This document shows, piece by piece, positions 31,667-42,800 of a stretch of DNA of 64,000 nucleotides (within the stretch, counting starts at the first letter, position 1; each line of letters starts with the position of its first letter). Both the position numbers and the translations under genes were made by a program. The stretch is from assembly GCA_949592205.1 (NCBI GenBank), contig CATIUR010000005.1, forward strand, positions 134,809,277 to 134,873,276, in the 5' to 3' direction. This DNA is from Helichrysum umbraculigerum (lineage: Eukaryota > Streptophyta > Magnoliopsida > Asterales > Asteraceae). The notes under the pieces were generated by a model that was not told the DNA's origin, ran no database searches, and saw only the letters and a list, made by a program, of their open reading frames with translations.

Positions 31667-31906
31667 CGGGAGTAGCACAACGTGCCCGGAAGTAGCACAC
31701 AGTGCCCGGAAGTAGCTCACAGAGCCCGGAAGTAGCACAAAGTGCCCGGAAGTAGCACAAAGTGTCCGGAAGTAGCACAATGTGCCCGGAAGTAGCACAC
31801 AGTGCCCGGAAGTAGCTCACAGAGCCCGGAAGTAGCACAAAGTGCCCGGAAGTAGCACAACGTGCCCGGAAGTAGCACTAAGTGCTCGGAAGTAGCACAA
31901 CGTGCC
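31667..31906. repeat. tandem array, twelve 20-bp units
   Basis: Twelve head-to-tail copies of CGGAAGTAGCACAACGTGCC with small variants. Units 2-4 equal units 7-9, which shows a 5-unit (100-bp) duplication. There are no spacers, so this is not a CRISPR array. Confidence 0.95.
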
Positions 31907-32578
31907 AAACAGTATATATGCATAATAATCAGATATAATCCACGGGTATAACTGTACAAAGTTTAACACAGAAGCTGAAATCTCTATCAACTAAGTCATG
32001 CAAACAGTTTAACGGTGTATCAGTTCATGTATAACGGTAATTCCTATGATTTAAACAGTAATATTGCTCACAAGTGTTTAACCAATCGTATTACCCTATG
32101 GTAATATTGTAAATGTAAATTGTAAGTAAGAACCTATAGTGTTTTATGTACATTGACAACCTAACTATAATGTACATGTTGTAAGAGTTGCTAGAGTCTA
32201 AACCTAGCATATATGTGATGACTGTTATAAAGTAATTATGAAAATTGTTTTCATAAACAAGGATTTGTAAAATAGCTGCATGCATTCTCACCCCGAAAAC
32301 AGTAAAACCATTTAAAGAGTGGGGCTATGAACTCAACTGTGGATGCTAACGATCCTAAGATACGCGTGTTGTCCCAATAGTAACCTCCTGGTGTCCTAAA
32401 CACGCGAGGTTATATAAATGAATGACTAATCAGTCTAACTAAGCGAGTTGTGCAAGTATTCACTTGTTGTTTAGGTTTAGAAATCGTGTACGGTCCGTTA
32501 GTGACGGTTGGTAATGACAATCTCCGAAAACATTATTATTATATTCATTTCATCGTGTTTCATAAAGTATGAAATTGT

Positions 32579-32665
32579 GTACGGGGGTCCGGGGGTAGTG
32601 CCCCTGGTAGCGGGGTCCAAGCGGTGGCAACCCTTAGCGGGGTCCAAGGGGCTCTGCCCCTGGCT
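32579..32665 (-). repeat. G-rich hairpin block, diverged copy
   Basis: GGGGTCC-separated AGGGGC/GCCCCT inverted repeats match those at 6811-6905. The middle unit has decayed. It is followed by a block of CTCGCAAGT-type short repeats (32690-32880) in the place of the TGCGACGT block. Confidence 0.65.
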
Positions 32666-33619
32666 GAGAAATTTAAATTCGCAAGTCTCAGTTCGCAGGA
32701 AATGTCAGTTGGCAACTCAGTTAGCAAGTCTCGACTCGCAGGTCTCGACTCGTTGCTCGGTTCGCAAGGTCAGCTCGTAACTCAGTTCGGCTCGCAAGTG
32801 GTTCGGCTCGCAAGCCAGTTTAGTTCGCAGATCTTATCCTTTCCGGATAAGGTTGCGAACTGAGTTCATCTCAGTTTGCACGACGAACTGTTGCGAGGAA
32901 TTAGGTGGGTTTCGAGTTTAAAACGTTTTCAACAGGTTTCTCGACATGTTTTTCGTTGAGTGAACATAAAAGTATGATGATATAAGCTTTCCAAACACGA
33001 AAAATTAAGAAAAAGGGATGAGTTCTTATGGATGAAATGGGAAACTGGTGGTGAAGGTGAGGATGATGATGTTGGTGTTACACGATGAAGATGATGATGA
33101 TGATCCGTAGCTGTTGCTGTTGCCGATTTGTTGTTGTTGTTTCGGTTGGAGGAAGAAACCGAGAGAGAGAGAAGGGTGTGTTTGGTAGAGAAATGAAAAA
33201 CAAAAATGAGGGGTAAAGGGTATGGGTTGAGGTTTTATTGTCTCCCCAAATAGTGGTGTTAAACCCCGTGTTCGTTTACCCGATCGTATAATTGAGTAAT
33301 ATTTTCAAAGTTCAAAATTTGTTGACGGGTATTTGAAATGATTTTTAATCGAAATACTTTATTTGAGTTATAAAAATATAACTTGGTTTTAGTTCGTTTG
33401 TCGGATGCGTTTCGCATGGTTTCGTCGTGCACGATTTGTTTTAACAGAACGTAATATGTTTGAATAATTTAATACAATTCCAGTGAATTGTGTTCGTGTG
33501 TATTATATATATCAATATATAAAATGAGTATGTGTACTTAGTCCTATTTCTTACTAATACCTATATTAATGATATGATTAAGCGTAATAACGATGGCCTA
33601 AAATGCCGGGTGTCATACA

Positions 33620-34021
33620 TTTTAAGCCTGAAAAGTGTACAAACCAGGGAGTCAACTTAAACTCACATGTTAGCGTGATAAATAAGTAAAGTGTTGAAAT
33701 AATCCCTCTTATTTGATCCATTATTTGATTATGCCTCAACAAGTCGGGGCACATTGTTGTAACCTTGGGAGTAATAGGTTTCATAATAATGGCTGATGAA
33801 GTTTGGTTATTAGGTTTTCTTGATAGTTACGAGCATGTGGTAGTATTACAAATAAGATTGGAGGCTCTAGATGTTTTGTGATACTTAGCATTCAGAAGGC
33901 TCTAAATTCAACTACTTGAACTGATATAAAGGAATTGTTAAAGATAATTGTTGTATAACAGCTAGCTTAATGATAGATGTATTATTATTATTGTACTTTA
34001 ATTACCTTCCTAGAATAGGAT
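33620..34021. other. intergenic, nothing recognised
   Basis: AT-rich sequence; no ORF, repeat or RNA gene that I can support. Confidence 0.5.
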
Positions 34022-34500
34022 ACACTATTACACAAACCACTATAGACCACCCATAATAGACCACGGAAATGGTGAAAATCACTTCAAACCTATGATCTAT
34101 TTGCAAAACGTCGTGCGTTTTCACTTTTCTTTCCACTGACCACTGCTCAAAGTTTTAGCGGGACACGGGCATGTCTTCAAAGCCGTGGTCAAATTCCCTG
34201 AATACACAAACCATAGTTACATTCGACGAGGGGTGGTCTATGTTTATGATACGGACCATGGTTCCTAACTATAAAGCATAGTTAATTTAATCGGACTACG
34301 GTTTTTATGATCAAACCGTGGTTCTTTCGAAACGAATTCATGACTCAATTGTACTGTAAAATAGATTTCCATGTGGGCCATGGACTGTGGCCTTTGGGCC
34401 AAGATGTAAGTTGTTTGGATCAATACGTACGTACCGTATATTGAATTAATTTTCAAATACAACCGTGTCTCGGTTGTGTGAACTGTGGTCCTTTTGGATG
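34022..34500. repeat. possible CACTA-type subterminal repeats
   Basis: It begins CACTATTACACAAACCAC and then carries many short direct and inverted copies of GACCACGG/CCGTGGTC-like motifs, the texture of CACTA (En/Spm) ends. I could not find a matching opposite terminus or a 3-bp duplication. Confidence 0.3.
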
Positions 34501-34700
34501 TAAGTGGCCGTTAATTATTTTTTGATCTTGGATAGTTTGAAAGTTGCATTTAATTTGGTAGTTTAACGGGTGAAAGTTGCAATCAATTTTACTATGAAAT
34601 GTAGGTAGCTAATAGTATTCTCATTCTATATAAATCGAAGATCTATTCTTATATTTACAAAACTTTACACCATATCTTCTCTATACACAAAAAGAAAAAA

Positions 34701-34910
34701 ATGGCAACTGAAGTTGAACAATATGTGTTGGACAAGAAATTTGACCTACTAATCAACAAGATTGACAAAAACATTGTTGAGTCACTTGAAGAAACTCTCA
34801 AGAACTTGAACGAAGCAACTCAAAAGATCGATAAATGGATCAAAGAACTAAAAGCTAAACGTGATCAATTTAATTGTGAACTTTCCAAACCTGAGATCGA
34901 TTTTCTTTGA
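34701..34910 (+). CDS. small coiled-coil-like protein, 69 aa, unrecognised
   Basis: A TATATAAAT box at about 34627-34635 and a short A-rich leader precede ATG in a good context (AAAAAATGGCA). The product is rich in Lys, Glu, Asn and Leu, predicted mostly helical with heptad-like spacing (VESLEETLKNLNEATQKI), and ends EIDFL before TGA. No domain is recognised. About 140 bases downstream lie a hairpin and polypurine tract like those of Athila elements (35054-35092), so this may be the product of a short, non-autonomous retroelement rather than a host gene. Confidence 0.4.
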   Translation: MATEVEQYVLDKKFDLLINKIDKNIVESLEETLKNLNEATQKIDKWIKELKAKRDQFNCELSKPEIDFL

Positions 34911-35053
34911 AAAATGTGAAGATCATAATCTTGAATTGTACACAGTCCAGAAAGTATCGATCCAGTGTGATTAAAGTCCTCTAGTTACTTATTTAAATTA
35001 GTGGTGTAGAAGTGTTTTATTATTTGTTTATTTTATTTTTAGTTTTAAATTAG

Positions 35054-35092
35054 TCTACTTGAGAACAAGTAGAATTCAAGTGTGAGGATATT
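35054..35092 (+). other. Athila-type hairpin and polypurine tract
   Basis: TCTACTTG-AGAA-CAAGTAGA (35054-35073) is a perfect 8-bp stem. It is followed by TTCAAGTGTGAGGATATT, and then TGATAACATC, a plausible LTR start at 35093. The layout copies that at 22726-22764 although the stem bases differ. I found no matching 5' LTR. Confidence 0.45.
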
Positions 35093-36388
35093 TGATAACA
35101 TCAAATAGTTTTATATTTATTTAATTATATTCCCCCGTTTTCCTATAAGTATATTTAAATAAAGTGGGTACGAAAAATGCGCAATCAAATACTTTGTTTT
35201 GTATAAAACAAATCACAAAAAGATGCTACGTTTACTTTCTCAGCTTTATGTTAAGTTTGTTATAAAAAAGGTCAAAGAGATCGTTTTTTCACTTTTTAGT
35301 TTAAATAAATCTAAGTTGTCGTAGAAACAAGTATCGCTTTATAATTCTCCGTTAATTTCATAGTGCCTCTTCATATCATTAGGTTAAGAGTTTAAATCCT
35401 AATAATGGCACAATTATGTATATTCGTGATATTTCCAAAATTAAAATTTTAGTTTGAATAATGAAATACATGGTCTAATCAAATTTTTCAGATCACATGG
35501 AAAATACTTCACAATACGTGATGAATTGACAATGCAATAAAAGCATAGAAGAAGACTAATTTCGGTAATTTGATTCGTATAATTGTAAATTGTAATGCGT
35601 ACTTCAAAACGATGAATTGGCAACACTGTACACATCATCTAGGTCGATATAAACTGTTTTAGAATAACCTTAATTAATAAAATAAATGAAAAACATCTTC
35701 GTTTATTAGTTCTATGATAAAAATTATGAAATCAATACTCTATTATTAGAAAATATAACTAAACGTGCTTTAGCAAAATACGAAATATGAAGCTGGCCTA
35801 CGGTCCTACCCTACCCATGTTATATGTCACATCTATTTGGTGGTTGTTCAAGTTTGTTCCAATCTATGATAAACTTCAGATTTAATAGTGTAGATCACAA
35901 CCACCCAAACAATTAACAAGTTATGATATGTTCGATATGTGAAAGTAACAATTCGAAGTTATTGAAAATGGCTCATTCGATTCTTTTGAGTTCGTTGTAT
36001 AGTGAAGTATGTCTCCCAAACAGGTTGATATTTCTTCTCATGGAAAGATATACAGCGATAACGTATAGAGGAAGAAAGAAGAAATTAAACCATATATTGT
36101 AAAGAACAAAATGCAATAAGGATTATTTGCTTAGCAAGCCATTTTCACGTCACAAATGTTGCATCCACCACAATCATGTATATGGTTTTGTACCATATGG
36201 CATTAATTAAGTGATGTAGTTGTGTGCACATCACTTTTTTTTTGCACGCTACTCATTTTTACTTGATTATTCAAGAAAGAAATTTCATTTTATTGAACGC
36301 ATAAAAATTACATGAAAATTCCCAAATATATAAAATCCTCCCCACCATATCATTCTTTGTGAGGGAGCTTAACAATATCAACAAACCT
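35093..36388. other. intergenic, possible LTR remnant
   Basis: If 35093 is an LTR start, its end was not found. A tRNA-like B-box string (AGTTTAAATCCT) occurs near 35390. Nothing else is supported. Confidence 0.35.
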
Positions 36389-36604
36389 TTAGGGCGTGCT
36401 TAGTTATGAAAAACTCACTTTTTCAGAAAATTTCTCTAAGAAAAAATTAAAAAATGTTCAAATCCTAATTTAAAAAAAAAAAAAAAAAACTATCCTATTA
36501 AATTCAAAACTACTTTTTATGATTCTTTTTATTTTTATTATCTCTACTCTTTCTTGGAAAAACGGAAAAAATTGGAAATATTTCAGTAACTAAACGCACC
36601 CTAA
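36389..36604. mobile_element. MITE
   Basis: The ends TTAGGGCGTGCTTAGTTA and TAACTAAACGCACCCTAA form imperfect terminal inverted repeats around 215 bp of AT-rich, non-coding sequence. The flanks do not show a clear duplication, so the family (Tourist-like or hAT-like) is open. Confidence 0.5.
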
Positions 36605-36751
36605 TGATCTCTATTAAGCTTCTCTACTTAGCAAACACATCATAATTCATACATATCATAAAACACCAGCATGCAAAGTATACAACAAGCGTAGAAAACT
36701 AATTGATCCAATCATTTGATAAATCTCATCAAGTAATACTTGAACATAATC

Positions 36752-36757
36752 TTTATT
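36752..36757 (-). terminator. poly(A) signal of nardilysin-like gene
   Basis: AATAAA on the minus strand, about 100 bases beyond the stop codon at 36854-36856. Confidence 0.55.
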
Positions 36758-36853
36758 CATCTGAATAACCTGTGCTTACATTTCCGCATTAAAACCAAAG
36801 TTCTCAAAGTGGTTGTACTTGTATATGCCGAAAAGAATCGGCTTGCAAATGTA

Positions 36854-39800
36854 TTAACAAAATGCAGGGTAGAACGTCGATGACGCCTTGAAAGCAATAG
36901 GGTCATTGATTACCTGAACAGATGTGAATGTTGTGTTACACTCTATTATGTTGGTGTTGCAACCCCACACTCGAACTGCAAGTCTTCGACACTTTGGAGA
37001 TGATTTCTTCAGGTATGTGTTGTACCAGTTAGATATATCAATCTTTTGAAGGGAGTTGACTGCTTCAGCTTCCTTTGCAGATAAGTCGAACATATACCTG
37101 CAATCGGATGCAAATTTGGACAAAAGATAGTGATCAGTAGACCTGGCAATTATGACATGTTTTCTTATATTGGGATTATGTTTCATCTCTAACGAGGTCA
37201 TTTGGAAAAATCAAAAACATTAGCTAAAAAAGAAGCAGGTCAAAAGTTACCTACTTTTAATGCAGAAAACCTCCCAGAATATTTTATTGAATAGCAAATA
37301 GATTATCATTGAAATTTCATAATGTTGTAATCATATTTGACACACCAAGCCTGACCCATGCGGAAATTCACTGTTTTAATATGGACCCGTTTGACAAGCT
37401 CAACCTAACCCAGACTGTTTCAATATGTAGTAAAACTTACCCTTTTTAATTCGAACCCATTTTGACCCGGTCCCCAACATGCCCAATCATGCAGATTGTG
37501 CCATAAGTTTTAACTAGTAGGTAATTTGCAAACTTTCAAGATGGTTGATCAGAACCAAACCTACACTTATTTACTAAAAATGTTAAGTATATCATATGCA
37601 CGAAAAAGTTACCTCTGGTCTATAATTTGTCCCCAGTATCTATTGGTTTCATAAGTGAGAGACGGATCTTTCTCTAAGAGCTTCGCGATTAACCCGCTTT
37701 TATAGTTCTGGAAAGACTCGTCATCAAGTTCATTCTGCAATACAAGCAATCATCATATCACATAGAAACATCGAACATGTGTGTAATGACGAGCAAATGA
37801 CACGAGTCCCCAATGATCATCAAGGAACGATGGATGATATACTCAATTTTTGAGTTAAAATATATGCAAGAGTGTGCTTACCAACAAACCTTCTATCTCA
37901 TTTATAAAACTATCAATCCTCCCTTGCAGATATACGGGACTATATTCAGAAGATTGAACCCGAAAACAGAATCCCAGGATCCGGTATGTTACCCTGGGGC
38001 TACAGTCAACGACATAACCAAGCTGCTCCTTTGTCCTACGGCACACAAGAAATTAGCATTCTTGGAAATGTAATTAGAGGTGGAAAAGTAAGCAGGCCTG
38101 GTGAGTGGGTTGTATAATTTTGTGCAGGTCAGGTCGGGTTCACCTGAAACACTTTGGTCGGATTGGATTTATTATAATACAGAAATGAGTGTCTCAAATA
38201 GTTTTTCAATGATGATACCAAAAAATTTTACAGAACTATTGAGGAGCATTAATGAATTAGAAATGCACTTTGAGTGAGTTTGGAACTGCCACCTTTAGTG
38301 CAGACCATGACCCCAAGTCTAATCAAGACACCACAACATATAACCTTACCATACCTAAGTTGATTGAAAAGTGGTTCTTCCACAATTTCATCTAATAGAT
38401 CAACCAGCGCTTTTGATTTGGCCAAGTTCGCACCAACTTCTGGTTCAATCTGATAATAGAGCTGCGAGGAAAATTTGAAATCAAAATTATCCAAATGACA
38501 TCATGAGATGATGATAGGTTTCATAGAATGTATAACTATGGAGACTAATAGAAAATATAATTCAATTACCTCGACCACAGAGTTTGTGTCAAGCTTATTT
38601 TTTACTGTGACGTCTCTAACTAGGTCTGCACTTATAGGAAGACATAAAATGCTCTCTTTATGTCTCATCTCAGATGGAACTGGTGGTACAGAGAAATACT
38701 TCTTGAAAATCTTTGAAACATTTTCAGCTTCATCTTCAAGTAAGTTTCCATGGCAAAGCCCCTCAATATACAACTGCACAGGAAAGAAGATTGTATAGGA
38801 GCAGAGAATGGGTGGCAGAATATACAAAAGCTTTACAATAGTTCCAAGAGACCAAAAAAAAAACACAAACAAGTCCCCTGAAATCACAAGAAGATTTTCA
38901 CAAAAAGTAATTAGTCATATCGTGGGTTGATTCGGGTTACGTTTTATCTCAGTGGATCAAACGGGTAAACCAGTAAACTACTATATAAATTAGATAACTA
39001 GCCAAAAATGAAACTAAAACTCCAAAAAGCATTCTATTTATAATAAAACGATTAATATCGGATAATGTAAATGTGGTATTCATATTTGACACGCTAACGT
39101 TATATAAAGAGATTTATCACGTCTGGGGCAAGAGTGTCCAGGGTCAACCTGACCCATTGAGATCTACACAAGAAACTTGCCCATTTGATCCATTACCCAG
39201 CGCGTACATTTTGTACAATTGTGACTTCTTTGGAACTACAAACAGTACGAGGAGTTGGCATATCCTTATTCAAGTGTGTTACCAGATATCAACCACACGA
39301 TGTACTTTCAAAAGGTCAGAAACATATAGGCGTTTAAAGGTTCAAGTAGCATACGGTCATAGCGGATAAAGCAAACTCTAGATGCTCACAAAGTAAATGC
39401 AAATATAGACCTGAGTAAACAGTTCGGGGATAAAATCCTTTAAATCAGTTAGAGAAAGGCTATTTAGCAATGCAAGCTTCTCATCAACGTCCCAGAAACT
39501 CTGACAAAGAACTTGCAGTCTCAAATACGATGCATGATTTAAAGGTTTCATGTTGGCATTTCTAAAATTTCTCTCCATATCCTCCTTGAACACCTGCAAA
39601 TATAGCAGCAGTGAGTAAACATGAAATTTACAAGCATGAGCCACATTTATGACTACTTATCTGGTTTCGATTGAGATCTGGTAGTGAACAACCTTTAAAT
39701 GGTGGATCAATATACTTACAGTATCATTATATAAGAAAGTGAAAAGCAGCAGATTAATAACCCTTTAATAGGGACATGACAATGGAGTCTGTAATGTCTT

Positions 39801-42800
39801 TGGTTTTTTGTCAGGAATCAGTTCACTATAGGTATGGGTTTAATAACAGGTGTAATGGTCATGCGTGAATTTATAAACCCGGTAGGGTAGGTGGGTATGG
39901 AGGTTTCACACTAAGGCTATCAAGTATCAACCCCATTTCCTTAAACCTATACCCTTAAACCAAACATGCCCAAACGAAAATGAAACATTCAAACCCATAC
40001 CCTCAAACCAAACATGCCCAAATGATGATGAAACATTCAAACCCATACCCTCAAACCAAACACCCCTCTAACATTCCATCTATTCCATTTCTATTTTATC
40101 AAAACAAAGCAACAAGTAATGGAAAAAAGCACATTCATGAGCATGAGAAATTGAAGCTCTATATTGTATATTTACATACCACAAAGCGATCTTCCGTTGG
40201 TAAAAATGATTTGGCAGTTTCCAAGATTTTGGAAAGAAGAACTGGAAGCTTGTCATTAAAACCGTACACTTTTAGCTCTAACTTGTCACTAACAAGTGAT
40301 ATAGAAGTTTCCAACTTAGCCACACTAGCCTGCAGGCAAATATATCTGGCTATTATGTACAATCCTCAGGTTCCGTATATAAAATGATACCAAGAACGAA
40401 TCAAAAGAAGAAGAATGAAAGTCAACTGCTTCCCCATTTCATACAGAGAAAAACAGAGAGTTATATAATTACTTGCCTGATACGCGATGTCATTCAATTT
40501 GTCCTTTAGAAGGTTAAGAAATAGCTCAGTCAACAGGACACTCTTCATATCACGATAAGCACCATTTAGTGTAACACGAAAATAAGTATTAGCTCGTGGA
40601 AATCGGAAAGTCGTATCGAGCTTGTACCAAAACTTCATCAACGGCTCATCAAGTATACATTTTGGAGGGGATGCAGAGGTGGAATCACAAGATATACTAT
40701 TTGCACGAATGGAAAAATCTCGCGGAATGAATTCATTCTTTGCAGGTAGATGTAATGACTCATCTACCTTCGGAGGATCCCTCCATAGTTCCAAAAGGGA
40801 TGGAGAAATATTTTCTTCTATAAAATGTGATCCAAACCACGGCTCACATTGCACATCTGAATAAACATATATAAAAATGATATGTGATTGCGGATATTAT
40901 ATAAAATGCTAGAAACTGACATATGTGGTACCATCAGGCCTTTGCCCTACCAGTATCTGGATAGCCCATCAACAAAAAGGTTGATTCAAGTCTCGATTGA
41001 GAGAGAGAGATATGGGTTGGGATCTGGTGAAAAGAAGAGATTAAAAAACAGTGAAAACACATCTGAGCCGTTGATATGAGATCTACGGTCCAGATTCACG
41101 TGGTGGCAGTTTGGTAATTATCGCGAACTTCGATTATCATTGAAAGTTCAATTTTATATTAATCACTTAATCATTATTTTTATTTCTTCACATAAGTTTT
41201 TGAAGGGTAAAGCTGTGTTTTGCTTTTTTGGGTTTATAACTCTCTGAAGTTGTGAAGCTTTATTTGTAACATTCATTGTATTGTTTTGAACGGTTAAGTT
41301 AAAAATGAAACTTCACACCTTCATAAATTTATGTGTTAAGCAACCAAAAAAAAAAAACCAAGCTTCACATTGTGAAGTTCACTTGTTATAGATATATATA
41401 TATTTGAATGTTTGCTTTCAGAAACTAAGATAAAATAGAAACAAGAAAAGAAGAAATAAACTGACATGTGGTGGCCCAACAAGTAGAAGGTTGTGGGTTC
41501 AAGTACTCAATGGGAATTCAAGACAAAGGTGTATTAAGGGTGTGCGATAGGTATGTGAATATATGCCACTCAATGAGAACGAAAGATAAAAAAAAATGAT
41601 GTCAGCGATTACAAGAGAAAAGCTCTTATTAAAGAATTACAGCCAGCAAATACCTTGAGACTTATTGAAAGACTGCGATAATACATCAGTCCTCATGTTT
41701 TCTGGTGTGAAGAAACTCAAAACATGTTTGATCGCTTCTTCGTCCCACACCTTGTATGCATAATCCCCATAAATAGTGTGCTCCGGTGGATATATAAGCA
41801 GATTTGCTGTAATATCAAAGAAAATTAGTGTAAAAAATACGTTATTCGGAACAAACTGCAAGAACGCAAATGAAAATCATAAACGTGGACATGAATTACA
41901 AACAGAAAAGCAGAGAGCCCAAAAAAGAATAGTCAATGACACTTAACGTATTAAGAAAGTACAACTGACACTTCAGATTCGCGTACATAAATGAGAGATT
42001 AATATAACTACCCAAAACTATATATTCTCATAGTTGAACCCTTTCAGAGAGCTACGTAAGCATCCTGTGAGATCTAACTGGAGTCTAAAGTATCATCCAC
42101 GAAGTACAGTAATCAAAGTCCTTGATATTATTTAGTGCAAATAGGCATATGTCCACTAATATTGCTTTAGAGGACTCGACCCAAATGGCCAACTTAGAGT
42201 AACCAAATATCACAAAATGACCCATTTCACAAATCACAAGTATAGAAAGAAGCATGTTTCACAATGGATCAAGTGTTACAAAAGCTCTTCACTACAAGAC
42301 AACTAATTAAATGATAGACCCCAATTAAGATAAGTTTATGCGAGTCAATAACACTCTAGTACTCTACAACCTAAAAGGGAGAACGAAAACCAAGACACGA
42401 TTTAAGCCTTTCAAAGCATTAATTCTAACAACAAAATCAGGTTCTTATATTTCTCAAACAATATTATAGTCCCTTAAATATTATGGAATTCAAATGTCAC
42501 AGTAGAAGATATTGCTCTAGAAGCAAAAGCAGAACATATAAAAAGATAACCACAAGAAATACCTGAAAGCTCGGCAGCATACTCATCCTGGGGTTGCTCC
42601 TCAGCAAATGTAAAGTCCATATTTGCAATGTCCTGAAGTTCCCTATATATCCATTCTTGAGGAGAAACTTGCCGCAGTAACTTCAGGTATTGATAAACAT
42701 ATCCAATGATCTCATAAATCTGCACTACAGAAATCTTTTTACTTTGAAGAAGGATCCTAATGGAGGCTTTTAGAAATGAAGCTGCCAATTACAGGCTATT

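Larger units (their letters stand above)
31645..33619 (-). mobile_element. old Tekay-like LTR remnant
   Basis: The + strand end GGGTGTCATACA at 33619, the G-rich hairpin block (32579-32665) and the sequence around 32320-32510 resemble the LTRs of the young Tekay-like element in the same relative order, but are strongly diverged. The left end is missing: it abuts the copia LTR, so the copia probably inserted into this LTR and the rest lies outside the window. Leader features include a GATGAT run (33058-33105) and CT-rich minus-strand sequence near 33180. Confidence 0.65.

Noticed and set aside
31667..31906. CRISPR-like array
   Set aside because: Head-to-tail units without spacers in a plant LTR; an ordinary minisatellite.
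31647..31959. Repeat-rich minus-strand ORFs
   Set aside because: They are a by-product of a 20-bp tandem array with no stop codon in any unit.
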